A DNA stretch of 64,000 nucleotides from Methylomonas paludis (GCF_018734325.1 NZ_CP073754.1:1426001-1490000); one strand, 5' to 3'; shown: positions 1 to 8,874, counted from the stretch's first letter. Notes: generated by a model from the sequence alone, not told the origin. Program-made: numbers and translations.

Positions 1-710
1 TTTTGAGGACTATATCTTTTTTCCCAAACTATTGTGCTTACAAAGTTCTGCTCCCCAAAAACCTCATCACACAACCTTTTTAGGTTTGCCTGTTCGTTGT
101 CGTCAATCGAAATAAAAATAACACCATCTTCGCTAAGAAAATTGCGTGCTAGTTTGATGCGAGGATACAACATGGTAAGCCAATCAGAATGAAATCGGCC
201 ATTAGACTCATTATTAGCCACTAAGCGATTGCCAACCTCATCCTTTTGATTGGATCGCTGTAAATAGCTTTCGGTGTTTTCGGCAAAGTCATCTTCATAA
301 ATAAAATCATTACCGGTGTTGTAAGGTGGATCAATGTAAATCATCTTCACCTTGCCCAGATAGGTTTCCTGCAGTAACTTCAAGGCATCCAGATTATCGC
401 CTTCAATATAAAGGTTTTGGGTAGTGTCAAAATCCACGCTTTCTTCACGGCAGGGGCGCAGGGTTTTGGCGATGGGGGCGTTGGCGGTTAATAAGGCTTC
501 GCGCTTGCCGGGCCAGTTGAGTTGATAGCGTTCCTGCGGGCCTTCCACTATCACTCCGCTCAACTCCTGGCGCAGCAAGTCAAAATCAATCGCGTATTTC
601 AGTTCAGCATGTTCATCACCTGTTTCCGTCACACAATTGGGAAACAATTCGGCCAGTTTGGCGATGTTGGCTTGGATAAAATCGGGCGTGTGTAATTTCA
701 GCTTGTTCAT
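1..710 (-). CDS. Type III-like DNA adenine methyltransferase (Mod), partial
   Basis: This is the N-terminal 236 codons of a site-specific DNA methyltransferase; the rest lies beyond the left edge. Reading from the ATG at 710, the catalytic motif DPPY is at residues 127-130, followed by NTGNDFIYEDDF, DWLTMLYPRIKLAR and DGVIFISIDDNE, the order seen in beta-class N6-adenine Mod subunits of Type III systems. The target-recognition region and the SAM-binding FxGxG motif are not visible. The gene starts 11 bp after the HigA-like antitoxin stop and is the last visible gene of a minus-strand operon with a helicase and a DUF4391 protein. A res gene would be expected just beyond position 1, which is an inference. 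Confidence 0.88.
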   Translation of the reverse strand, partial: MNKLKLHTPDFIQANIAKLAELFPNCVTETGDEHAELKYAIDFDLLRQELSGVIVEGPQERYQLNWPGKREALLTANAPIAKTLRPCREESVDFDTTQNLYIEGDNLDALKLLQETYLGKVKMIYIDPPYNTGNDFIYEDDFAENTESYLQRSNQKDEVGNRLVANNESNGRFHSDWLTMLYPRIKLARNFLSEDGVIFISIDDNEQANLKRLCDEVFGEQNFVSTIVWEKRYSPQ

Positions 711-721
711 AATTTCAGTGT

Positions 722-1033
722 TTATACCAAACGCACTTCCAGCTTTTTGCCTAAGGCTTTGGCATATTTCTGCAAGGTATCAATCGATGGTGAATGTTTG
801 CCGGAAGCCAGGGAGTTTTCCAATCTGGCTACGGCTGGCGCTTTGGTGCCCATGCGCTCAGCGACTTGCGCTTGAGTCAGTCCGGCTTCTTTGCGGGCAT
901 TGAGCATTTCATCGAGTATGGCGTATTCAGCTGCGTTGGCCTGAAAAGCTGCTTGTACCTCTGGATTCGCCAACAACTGTGCTCTAAATGCGGCATCGTG
1001 TGGTACAGGTTGATAATGTTCGTCGTTATGCAT
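722..1033 (-). CDS. higA: HigA-type antitoxin, XRE-family HTH protein
   Basis: This 103-residue protein has an N-terminal extension and a helix-turn-helix at about residues 51-73 (GLTQAQVAERMGTKAPAVAR), typical of XRE/HigA antitoxins that bind DNA and neutralise a RelE-fold toxin. It overlaps the end of the upstream toxin gene by 8 bp, the usual toxin-first HigBA order. The pair lies inside the helicase/DUF4391/Mod operon on the same strand, so it may share that transcript. The gene is intact even though the toxin has an early stop codon. It could also act as a local repressor of the operon. Confidence 0.85.
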   Translation of the reverse strand: MHNDEHYQPVPHDAAFRAQLLANPEVQAAFQANAAEYAILDEMLNARKEAGLTQAQVAERMGTKAPAVARLENSLASGKHSPSIDTLQKYAKALGKKLEVRLV

Positions 1034-1307
1034 TTTTAACCTCTTTTAACCGTTTTTTGGCAAGTTTTAAATCGGCAACCGGCGTGGTATTGGTTTTTTT
1101 GATAAAGCTGTGCAATATCACTACCGTGCAACCCAGTTGCATACAGTAAAATACCCGGCCTATACCTTCCGGCCCTTTTGGCCGTAATTCAAATAAACCA
1201 TCCCCCATCGCCCGCGAATGCGGCATACGTAAATCAGTGCCATGATGTTGAATTAAATCAGTCAAATGAATGTAGTCAGCCAGAATACCTGAAGGTAATT
1301 TGAGCAC
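1026..1307 (-). CDS. higB: HigB/RelE-type toxin (phage Gp49-like), N-terminus interrupted by a stop
   Basis: The 93 residues from a GTG at 1307 carry the family core: LPSGILADYIHL, HSRAMGDGLFELRPKG, GIGRVFYC and LHSFIKKT. These mark a Gp49/HigB-like ribosome-dependent mRNA endonuclease. Relatives begin about 14 residues earlier. Those codons are present here from an ATG at 1352 (MKYTIVYFNERVRQ), but an in-frame TAA at 1310-1308 separates them from the core. The GTG directly follows the stop, so a restart could give a toxin lacking its first beta strand; otherwise the gene is dead. It lies 35 bp downstream of the DUF4391 gene and overlaps higA by 8 bp. Confidence 0.8.
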   Translation of the reverse strand: MLKLPSGILADYIHLTDLIQHHGTDLRMPHSRAMGDGLFELRPKGPEGIGRVFYCMQLGCTVVILHSFIKKTNTTPVADLKLAKKRLKEVKNA

Positions 1308-1387
1308 TTATTGCCTGACCCGTTCATTGAAATAAACAATTGTATACTTCATAAGCCAATAATAACAAATATGTTATTTTAACGAGA

Positions 1388-2053
1388 TTAGTTTTGCAGT
1401 CGCTTCAGTTCTGTCTGCAATGTTCTAAGCTGAGCGTTAAGCTCCACCTTGCGGTTGAACTGCTGTTCTTTATGTAAGCGGTTTTGCAGCTTTTGACATT
1501 CGGCTTGTTTGGTTTGCAGTTCCGTCCAGCGTTGCAGGTGCTGCTGTATATCTTCACCATGGCGCGGCGGCAGCGGTATCAATTGGCGCAGCAGATGTTC
1601 ATATAATAAGGCCAAATCCAGCACAGCGGGCAAGGGCTGCCTAATTAAATCCTGGGCTAGCCAGTTACTGGCTAAATAAGCGTCTACCAGCCATTTGTGG
1701 CTATCGGTGGTGCTGGGGCGCTTATAGGCGGCCATGACTTTAATTCGCTCGGCATAATGGAGTTGATAGATGATAGGAAATGGGATGGCCTGGTCTATGC
1801 AGCGCAAGACGGCTTCATTCAGTTCCGGGGTTTTCAGGCTGATGTCAAATATCTGAATTTCCGCTACGCCGGGCTTGGCGGGCAGGTTTATGGTTTCCGG
1901 TGCCAGTTTGTATTGCCAGATAATTTGCTCGATCTGTTGCACAAACAGTGCTTTTAACGTGCTGTTGGTGGCGGTGTGTTGATAGATTTTATTTTTCGGC
2001 AGCACCCGACCGAACAAAGCTTGTTTCGGATAAGAAAACAGGGCTTGAGTCAT
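1388..2053 (-). CDS. DUF4391 domain-containing protein
   Basis: This 221-residue protein matches my memory of the DUF4391 family, usually found between a helicase and a Type III methyltransferase in defence loci. Visible features are a conserved N-terminal region with YQHTATNSTLKALFVQQIEQI, a central FPIIYQLHYAERIKVMAAYKRP strand pair, and a C-terminal coiled coil (about residues 185-221) rich in Q, K, E and L. Its ATG overlaps the helicase stop codon by 4 bp (ATGA), indicating translational coupling. The molecular role is unknown; a structural or loading subunit of the helicase-methyltransferase complex is a guess. Confidence 0.75.
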   Translation of the reverse strand: MTQALFSYPKQALFGRVLPKNKIYQHTATNSTLKALFVQQIEQIIWQYKLAPETINLPAKPGVAEIQIFDISLKTPELNEAVLRCIDQAIPFPIIYQLHYAERIKVMAAYKRPSTTDSHKWLVDAYLASNWLAQDLIRQPLPAVLDLALLYEHLLRQLIPLPPRHGEDIQQHLQRWTELQTKQAECQKLQNRLHKEQQFNRKVELNAQLRTLQTELKRLQN

Positions 2054-5000
2054 GCTTGATCTTGAATAATCAGGAAGGTTATCAACTCAAAATCGTCCAA
2101 CCCGGCGATAGTATTCACCAATGCAGTCGTTTTGCCGCCGCTGAACAGGCTATCCAAATCTTTTTCTTCTTTTATATCCACCATTGAACGTATGGCTTGG
2201 TCGAGCAAATTGGAATAAACCTGCATATTGCGGCCATCATCGGTTGCCTGATTGAATAGCCGGCAAGCGCTGCTGATGGCTTGGCTTTGGCCTTTACAGG
2301 CAGCGCGCACCAGATCCAATAAGCGTTTTACTTCAGTATGATTGGTGATGATTTCACCGTTTTGACCAATGTAAACCAGATAAAAGGGATGTAGGCGGTT
2401 ATGTTGGTTGATGTTGATGCTTTGATTGCGGTTGCGTAGGGTAAATATCAAACCCGGTGCTAAGCCCTGGGCCGGATTGGCGGGTACGACGGCGTGCATG
2501 CCGCTGGGTATATTGGCAAGATTACCATTGGTTTTAACGTAATTCAGTAAATCCATACGGAAGTCGTTCAAGCCCAGGTCGGTAATCGAGATGCCGGTTT
2601 TTAGATCTTCCATTTCTATCACTTCTTCCTGCAAACGCCGCAGCTGTTCTTTGCGATAGGCTACGTCATGGGACTGGCTGCTTAATACGTTGTCGTCGCC
2701 AGTGGCGGTGACATCGGCAATCATCATCCGGTTTTCTACGCGCTCTTTGAGATTGATGTATTCATCCAGACTAATATCCGGCCAGTAATTGACCAACTGG
2801 ATACAATTGTTTTGGGAGCCGATCCGGTCTACCCGGCCAAAACGCTGGATAATGCGTATCGGATTCCAGTGGATGTCGTAGTTAATCAGGTAGTCGCAAT
2901 CCTGTAGGTTTTGTCCTTCCGATATGCAGTCTGTGCCTATCAGGATGTCTATTTCTGCCGGTTCTCCGGGCAAGATGCCGGTTTTGTCTTTTGAACGAGG
3001 TGAAAACAGGGTCAATAATGATTGATAGTCATAATTTTTTTTGAGGGTGGACTTGGGGCTATCGCTGCCGGTGATTTTGCCGGTATGCAAATGGTGGCTG
3101 AGTAACAGGTTGTCCGCCAGATGGGTATATAAATAGTTGGCTGTATCGGCAAATGCGGTGAATATGAGGATTTTTTTATTGCCGGGGTTGATGGGATGAG
3201 CTAGTTTGGTGTGGATATGCGTTTTTAAATGTTGCAACTTGAAATCTTCTTGTGGCTGGACTTTTTGCATTTCGGTCAATAATCCTGCTATCACCCATAA
3301 ATCAGCTTGTAAATCCTGTCGCCAGGAGGGTAAATCCATATCTGCCAGACTGATCTGGACTTTTTTGCCTATGCTATTGTCATCGGGTGCCGGGAAGTTT
3401 TCATCGTCTTCGTTGGTATCGGCAAAAGCAGCGCTGGTGTCGGCAAATGCGTCGGCCAAGCCGGTTTTTTGAAAGTGGCTGATTTTGTCCAGGGTGTTTT
3501 GATGATTTTCTTTTAAACTTTGTAAAGTCAGCCGAAAAGCCTCTACTGAACTTTCCAGGCGTTTCAGCAGATTGGTGGTCATTAAGGCTTGCAGGCTTTT
3601 TTCCCTGTCAGCTTGTTTGAATTTGGTTTTACCACTGCCGACCAGGGTATCGTATAAATCTTCATATTTGCTCACACGGCTGGGCAGAATATAACTCACT
3701 GGGGCGTAGACCGCCAGTTTCAACAGGGAGAGCTGGTTAAATATTTGGTTAAAACCGATGACATCGTAACGACTGGTCAGTTTGCAATGAAAGGATAATG
3801 GCTTCAGCCGTTGCGGGAATTTGCCTATGTCAGCGGTATCGTAAAAGGTTTCGATGTGTTTGCGGGATCGGGCGATGGTGACGCTGTCCAGCAGTTCAAA
3901 AAAATCGAAATCCAGGGCGCTAAGGATGGCGCTGGCGGTGCGCTGTTCGGGCGGCAAGTTTGACCAGGTGTTGAACGCAGCCTGGGCCCGGCTGAAAATG
4001 GTTTCTATGTCTTTTTCGGTACGCAGGTTATGACTGAGGTTTTCTGAATCGCCCTCATAGGCCAGCGCCAGTTGATTACGTAAATCGCTAAAGCGGTTGT
4101 TGACCGGTGTGGCCGATAGCATGAGTACTTTGGTTTTTACGCCTTGTTTGATGACGGCATTCATCAGTTTCTGGTAGCGGGTTTCCTTGTCTTTATAGGC
4201 ATCGTTATTACGGAAGTTATGCGATTCGTCTATGACGACCAGGTCGTAGTTGCCCCAGTTGATACGATTTAAAGGTGTCCCGAAGGACTCGCCGCTGGTT
4301 CTTTGTAAATCGGTATGGCAAAGCACGTCATAATTAAATCTGTCTTTGCCGAAAATATTAGTTACCAGATTTCGGTTATAAGTTAGCCAGTTGTCCGCCA
4401 ACTTTTTAGGGCATAACACCAGTACCGAACGGTTACGCAGTTCGTAGTATTTAATAACCGCCAAAGCTGTGAAAGTTTTACCCAAGCCTACGCTGTCGGC
4501 CAGGATACAGCCGTTGTAGGTTTCCAGTTTATTGATAATGCCGGTGGCGGCATCCCGTTGGAAATTGAAGAGTTTTTTCCAGATCAGGCTGTCCAGGTAG
4601 CCAGTGCGGTCGTTCGGTAATACATCTTCATTCAGGTCTTCCAGAAATTCATTGAAAATGTTGTAAAGCATCAGAAAATAAATGCGCTCAGGCGAGTTTT
4701 CCTGATAGACCGCGGTAATGTGCTCGCTGAGTCTGGCAGTCACATCGTCCAGCTTTTCTTTATCATTCCAGATTTGCTCGAATAAATTGAGATACATGGT
4801 GGTGTGGGTTGGTTCGTCAATTTTAGTGACAAAATTTGAAACCGCATTACCTTGTTGGTAGCCCAGATCGACCGCAGTAAAACCGTGTAAGGCGGTATAG
4901 ACAGCCGCTGTATCTTTATTTGCTACACAGGCAAATTGCTGCATGGGGGCTTTACTATTATTTGACCGAAAAGTGGCCTTGCGCCGTATCCAGTCCGCGC

Positions 5001-5322
5001 ACTCCTTGGCTATCGCGCGTTGGCTTAGTTGGTTTTTAAGCTGAATTTCAAATTCGCTGCCGAAAAAATCCCGCTCACGTCCAGCTTTGGGAATATGGAA
5101 TTCCCTACGTTCTTTTTTTATTTTGTCGCTGACTTCGTCAGGCACAAAAGTCGGTGAGGTAAAAATGAACTCTAATGAGTCTATTTTTTCCAACTCGCGT
5201 TTTAGCGCGACATAAGCGTAAATTGAAAAACAGGATGCGGCAATTTTAAGTTTGGAATTCGATTTGATAGTCCGTTTTAGGTTTTCACCTAACAGGTGAT
5301 TGATGTTGTCGATTATTTCCAT
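2050..5322 (-). CDS. SNF2-type DEAD/DEAH helicase of a defence operon
   Basis: This 1090-residue superfamily 2 helicase is the first gene of the operon. Walker A is DSVGLGKT (residues 276-283), Walker B is DESH (365-368), and motif III is SAT (403-405). The C-terminal RecA lobe has IGTDCISEGQNLQDCD and the arginine-finger motif QRFGRVDRIGS. The first 200 residues resemble the PLD-like domain of related helicases, but the HxK pattern is degenerate (HGFTAVDLG). Such proteins couple ATP hydrolysis to movement on DNA. With DUF4391 and Mod it probably forms a restriction-like or anti-phage module. It could instead be a stand-alone repair helicase, which the coupled operon makes less likely. Confidence 0.85.
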   Translation of the reverse strand: MEIIDNINHLLGENLKRTIKSNSKLKIAASCFSIYAYVALKRELEKIDSLEFIFTSPTFVPDEVSDKIKKERREFHIPKAGRERDFFGSEFEIQLKNQLSQRAIAKECADWIRRKATFRSNNSKAPMQQFACVANKDTAAVYTALHGFTAVDLGYQQGNAVSNFVTKIDEPTHTTMYLNLFEQIWNDKEKLDDVTARLSEHITAVYQENSPERIYFLMLYNIFNEFLEDLNEDVLPNDRTGYLDSLIWKKLFNFQRDAATGIINKLETYNGCILADSVGLGKTFTALAVIKYYELRNRSVLVLCPKKLADNWLTYNRNLVTNIFGKDRFNYDVLCHTDLQRTSGESFGTPLNRINWGNYDLVVIDESHNFRNNDAYKDKETRYQKLMNAVIKQGVKTKVLMLSATPVNNRFSDLRNQLALAYEGDSENLSHNLRTEKDIETIFSRAQAAFNTWSNLPPEQRTASAILSALDFDFFELLDSVTIARSRKHIETFYDTADIGKFPQRLKPLSFHCKLTSRYDVIGFNQIFNQLSLLKLAVYAPVSYILPSRVSKYEDLYDTLVGSGKTKFKQADREKSLQALMTTNLLKRLESSVEAFRLTLQSLKENHQNTLDKISHFQKTGLADAFADTSAAFADTNEDDENFPAPDDNSIGKKVQISLADMDLPSWRQDLQADLWVIAGLLTEMQKVQPQEDFKLQHLKTHIHTKLAHPINPGNKKILIFTAFADTANYLYTHLADNLLLSHHLHTGKITGSDSPKSTLKKNYDYQSLLTLFSPRSKDKTGILPGEPAEIDILIGTDCISEGQNLQDCDYLINYDIHWNPIRIIQRFGRVDRIGSQNNCIQLVNYWPDISLDEYINLKERVENRMMIADVTATGDDNVLSSQSHDVAYRKEQLRRLQEEVIEMEDLKTGISITDLGLNDFRMDLLNYVKTNGNLANIPSGMHAVVPANPAQGLAPGLIFTLRNRNQSININQHNRLHPFYLVYIGQNGEIITNHTEVKRLLDLVRAACKGQSQAISSACRLFNQATDDGRNMQVYSNLLDQAIRSMVDIKEEKDLDSLFSGGKTTALVNTIAGLDDFELITFLIIQDQA

Positions 5323-5514
5323 GCTTTAATTCTACTAAAATACATGGTTTTTTAGTAATTACTTCGCGTAAGATTGCTTGATTTTTTATTCGATTGGTCA
5401 TTGGCTTGGCATGATAGGCTGCATTGGGTTTAGCACCTATCGTTGCCTGGGATGCTTGAGTGCCGGGTTACTAGCAAACATTGCTGGGGGCATCGAGGTA
5501 TTGGCGGCCTACAT

Positions 5515-5545
5515 CCTCGATTCCGCGTTGCTGCATCGAGGCTAC
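5515..5545 (+). repeat. REP element, family A
   Basis: Arms CCTCGAT and ATCGAGG enclose a 13-nt loop (TCCGCGTTGCTGC), followed by CTAC (GTAG on the other strand). It is preceded by GGCGGCCTACAT, as in the copy at 46424. Confidence 0.8.
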
Positions 5546-5640
5546 GTTTGCATTTTTGTTCACCTTTATAAGCAGAAATCAGCCGTCATTACTCTGCGTA
5601 ACTTTGCTTGAACAGTTTAAATAAGTATCTGGCTTCGATT

Positions 5641-5671
5641 GATGCGCTGCACTGCGTTTAGCTGATCCTAC
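5641..5671 (+). repeat. REP element, family B
   Basis: Left arm GATGCGC, loop TGCACTGCGTTTA, a partly mismatched right arm (GCTGATC) and the CTAC tail. It has the same 31-bp plan as family A. Confidence 0.65.
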
Positions 5672-5895
5672 CACTAGCTGTTTTGTATGGATGCTGAGTG
5701 CTGATATATAGCCTTTAAAAAACTTAAATTCTCCCCAATATTTCGGCATAATTTGCGGTGTTTGCTGGTGGCTACGGATTTTTTTCGGGAAAAAAGCCTC
5801 TAACAGCTTGTTTAGCCCGATCAGGACGTGAGGTGCTGATTTTTTTTGCAACTAAATGCTAGTATTTTCCGGCTATTAGGCGTAAGTTGGGCTAA

Positions 5896-5914
5896 ATATA
5901 ATGGTTATCATTCC
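5896..5914. promoter_or_regulatory. Possible Fur-box-like operator upstream of degP
   Basis: The sequence ATAATGGTTATCATT matches 13 of 15 positions of the central Fur consensus. It lies about 90 bp before the degP start. This is a single weak match without further support. Confidence 0.25.
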
Positions 5915-5999
5915 ATTAGGGGTGATTATGCACATTGGGCGGCGATCAGCACACCCCCGGTATGGAAAGTTTTTTTATTTATCATGATTTGGAGTCAAC

Positions 6000-7415
6000 A
6001 TGCTTAGAAAGCTGTTTTATGGAATAGGTATTTTCTTTTTGCTGAGTAATACCGGCTTTGCTCAGTTGCCGGATTTTACTGAAATGGTTAAAAACAACGG
6101 CGATGCGGTGGTTAATATCAGTACCACTCAAAAAGCGCCGGATGCCCAAATTCCGGGAGCCGATCAGCAACAACAACTGCCGCAGGATGTCCCGCCGGAA
6201 ATGGAAGAATTCTTCCGCCGCTATTTTCAAGGCCCAGGCCGGGGTGGGGTGGTGCCGCGTGAAACCAATTCGCTGGGTTCCGGTTTTGTGATTTCCAAAG
6301 ACGGTTATATTCTGACCAATTCTCATGTTGTGAATAACGCTTCTGAAATTATTGTTAAACTCAAAGACCGCCGCGAACTGGTGGCTAAATTGATAGGTCT
6401 GGATGAGAGCAGTGATGTGGCTTTGCTTAAAGTCGAAGCCAAAGACCTGCCGATTGTGGAAATCGGCTCGCCCGATCAATTACAGGTTGGTGAATGGGTA
6501 TTGGCTATCGGTACGCCATTTGGCTTCGATCAGTCGGTGACTGCCGGTATTGTCAGCGCCAAGGGCCGCAGCTTGCCGGACGGTAATTATGTGCCGTTCA
6601 TTCAAACCGATGTGGCTATCAATCCCGGTAACTCCGGTGGCCCTTTATTCAATATGCAGGGTAAAGTGGTGGGTATCAATTCTCAAATCTACAGCCGTTC
6701 CGGCGGTTATATGGGCTTGTCTTTCGCCATCCCTATCGATCTGGCTATGAATGTGGTGGAACAGATCAAAACCAAGGGTAAAGTCTCACGCGGCTGGTTG
6801 GGTGTACAGATTCAGGATGTTACCCGGCAATTGGCCGAGTCTTTTGGTATGGACAGACCGCACGGTGCGCTGGTTGCCAAAGTGATTCCCGGTGGCCCTG
6901 CTGAAAAAGCCGGTTTGCAAATCGGTGACGTGATTGTTGAATTCAACGGTCAGGTGGTGGAAACTTCCGGCGAATTGCCGCCACGGGTGGGTGTCACACC
7001 AATAGATGAAGCCGCTAAACTGAAAATTATTCGTCAGGGTGAAAAACAGGATATCAGCGTTAAAATCGGCTTGCTGCCGGCGCAACAGGCGGTGGCTCAG
7101 GCTAATGACACTACCTCACCTGCCGATACTGCCAATAATCGTTTGGGTATCAGCGTCAGTGATTTGACTGCCGAACAGCGCCAGCAATTACAGGTGGAGA
7201 AAAATGGGGTGCTGGTGCAGAAAGTGGGCAAGGGTGCTGCGCAGGATATCGGCATTCAACCCGGTGATGTGATTTTGCGCTTGCAAAATTCTAGCGTGCG
7301 TGATAGTGCTGAATTTAATAAACTGGTCAATAAGTTGCCGGCCGGTAAATCCATCGCTGTGCTGGTGCAACGCAACGGTAATCCTTTGTTTTTGGCATTT
7401 AAATTGGAAAAATAA
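6000..7415 (+). CDS. degP: Periplasmic serine protease/chaperone Do (DegP/MucD)
   Basis: This 471-residue HtrA-family protein degrades or refolds damaged envelope proteins in the periplasm. A signal peptide (about residues 1-21, ending GFAQ) is followed by a trypsin-like domain with catalytic triad His109 (TNSHVV), Asp139 (SSDVALLKV) and Ser212 (GNSGGP). PDZ1 (about 265-350) and PDZ2 (about 375-465) follow. The start is supported by GGAG 7 bp upstream of the ATG. cysM begins 19 bp after the stop, so the two are probably co-transcribed. The length is normal for MucD-type proteins. Confidence 0.95.
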   Translation: MLRKLFYGIGIFFLLSNTGFAQLPDFTEMVKNNGDAVVNISTTQKAPDAQIPGADQQQQLPQDVPPEMEEFFRRYFQGPGRGGVVPRETNSLGSGFVISKDGYILTNSHVVNNASEIIVKLKDRRELVAKLIGLDESSDVALLKVEAKDLPIVEIGSPDQLQVGEWVLAIGTPFGFDQSVTAGIVSAKGRSLPDGNYVPFIQTDVAINPGNSGGPLFNMQGKVVGINSQIYSRSGGYMGLSFAIPIDLAMNVVEQIKTKGKVSRGWLGVQIQDVTRQLAESFGMDRPHGALVAKVIPGGPAEKAGLQIGDVIVEFNGQVVETSGELPPRVGVTPIDEAAKLKIIRQGEKQDISVKIGLLPAQQAVAQANDTTSPADTANNRLGISVSDLTAEQRQQLQVEKNGVLVQKVGKGAAQDIGIQPGDVILRLQNSSVRDSAEFNKLVNKLPAGKSIAVLVQRNGNPLFLAFKLEK

Positions 7416-7434
7416 AGTCAGGTGAGGAGCTGCA

Positions 7435-8343
7435 ATGCCTAATGCAAGTAATCTAACGCAACTTATAGGCAATACTCCGTTACTTAAACTGCAACGCCTG
7501 GTCGATGCAGATTCGGCAACGGTACTGGTGAAACTAGAGTCGCGCAATCCCGGCGGCTCGGTTAAGGACAGAATAGGCATGGCGATGATCCAGGCTGCGG
7601 AAAAAGCCGGCAGGCTGAAATCCGGCGGCACAATAGTGGAGCCTACTTCTGGAAATACCGGTATTGCTTTGGCGATGATTGCTGCGGTACGGGGTTATCA
7701 TTGCATCCTCACCATGCCGGATACCATGTCGGTGGAACGGCGGCAATTATTGGCCCTGTATGGGGCGGAAATTGTGTTGACCCCAGGGGCGGAAGGCATG
7801 ACCGGAGCCATCCGCAAGGCCCAGGCTATTGTCGAGCAAACTGCCGGGGCGTTTATGCCTCAGCAGTTTGAAAATCCGGCTAACCCGGAAATTCATCGTC
7901 AGACCACGGCGCAGGAAATCTGGTCGGCTACCGGTGGGCAAATTGATGCGTTTGTGTGTGGTGTCGGTACCGGTGGCACTATTTCCGGTGTGGCTGATGT
8001 GATTAAAAACCGTAATCCGCATTTTCAGGTTATTGCTGTGGAGCCTGCCGAGTCGCCGGTTATTTCCGGTGGCGTGCATAGTCCGCATAAAATTCAGGGC
8101 ATAGGTGCGGGGTTTATTCCCAAAAATCTGGATGTGGATTTGATAGATGCTATTGAACTGGTCAGCACGGAACAGGCTTTTGCTACCCGTAAGCAGTTGA
8201 TGCAAAGCGAAGGCATTTTAGCCGGGATTTCTTCCGGAGCCAGCGTTTATGCGGCTTTGCGGGTTGCCGCTCGATTAGGGAAAGGTAAAACGGTGGTGAC
8301 TATTATTCACGATACGGGTGAGCGGTATTTGAGTATGGGTTGA
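7435..8343 (+). CDS. cysM: Cysteine synthase B (O-acetylserine sulfhydrylase, CysM type)
   Basis: This 302-residue PLP enzyme makes cysteine from O-acetylserine and sulfide or thiosulfate. The PLP lysine is Lys44 in GGSVKDRIG, the substrate loop is TSGNTG (about 71-76), and the phosphate-binding GTGGTISG follows. Length and C-terminus (HDTGERYLSMG) match CysM rather than CysK. A good ribosome-binding site (GAGGAG) precedes the ATG. It follows degP closely. After the stop comes a REP array and then a terminator at 8844-8873. Confidence 0.93.
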   Translation: MPNASNLTQLIGNTPLLKLQRLVDADSATVLVKLESRNPGGSVKDRIGMAMIQAAEKAGRLKSGGTIVEPTSGNTGIALAMIAAVRGYHCILTMPDTMSVERRQLLALYGAEIVLTPGAEGMTGAIRKAQAIVEQTAGAFMPQQFENPANPEIHRQTTAQEIWSATGGQIDAFVCGVGTGGTISGVADVIKNRNPHFQVIAVEPAESPVISGGVHSPHKIQGIGAGFIPKNLDVDLIDAIELVSTEQAFATRKQLMQSEGILAGISSGASVYAALRVAARLGKGKTVVTIIHDTGERYLSMG

Positions 8344-8390
8344 GGGCTTAGCGTTTGGTGGTTTTGGGTTTGCTGCTGATTTGTTGGAAT

Positions 8391-8830
8391 GTTAGAGGTT
8401 TTGGTGGACTGGTGGCGAATCCAGTTTTTCTACTTTGCCAGAGGCTGTGCTGTGTATTCCTCGATTCCACTGCGTTGCATCGAGGCTACGGGGTGGTTTG
8501 TGGTAGCAAAAGGTCAAACGGGCTGAGAGGTTTTTGGGGGGGGGGCTGGTGGCGAATTCGGCTTGCCTACTTTGCCAGAGGCTGTGCTGTGTATCCCTCG
8601 ATTCCACTGCGTTGCATCGAGGCTACGGGGTGGTTTGTGGTAGCAAAAGATTAAACGGGCTGAGAAGTTTTTTTGGGGGGGTGGCGAATCCAGTTTTTCT
8701 AATTTGCCAGAGGCTGTGCTGTGTATCCCTCGATTCCACTGCGTTGCATCGAGGCTACGGGGTGGTTTGTGGTAGCAAAAGGTTAAATGGGCTGAGAAGT
8801 TTTGGGGGGTGGCTGGTGGCGAAAACGCCA
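8391..8830 (+). repeat. Tandem array of about 135-bp units, each with a family A REP
   Basis: Three and a half units begin with GGTGGCGAA at 8411, 8548, 8680 and 8815. Each full unit holds GCCAGAGGCTGTGCTGTGTAT, one REP (8459-8489, 8596-8626, 8728-8758), GGGTGGTTTGTGGTAGCAAAA and a poly-G run of 6-10 bases. The unit lengths of 137, 132 and 135 differ mainly in the G run. Reading frames across it are repeat-coded and not genes. Confidence 0.9.
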
Positions 8831-8843
8831 ATCGTTTTTTTAG

Positions 8844-8873
8844 GGGATAACCGGTCCCGGTTATCCCTTTTTT
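8844..8873 (+). terminator. Rho-independent terminator after cysM and the REP array
   Basis: GGGATAACCGG pairs with CCGGTTATCCC and is followed by six T residues on the plus strand. It ends right at the stop codon of the convergent PEP-CTERM gene. No matching T run is found on the other strand. Confidence 0.85.
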
Positions 8874-8874
8874 A

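Larger units (their letters stand above)
5323..5999. other. Intergenic region between helicase and degP
   Basis: This 677-bp stretch has no credible gene. It holds one family A REP (5515-5545), one family B REP (5641-5671) and, near degP, a weak Fur-box-like sequence. The short reading frames here run across the REPs and show no family resemblance. The degP ribosome-binding site GGAG lies at 5990-5993. Confidence 0.6.

Noticed and set aside
5378-5611. 77-codon frame before degP
   Set aside because: It runs across a family A REP and has no family features.
8391-8830. CRISPR-like repetition
   Set aside because: Units are about 135 bp without variable spacers, and the repeats hold REPs and poly-G runs, so this is not a CRISPR array.
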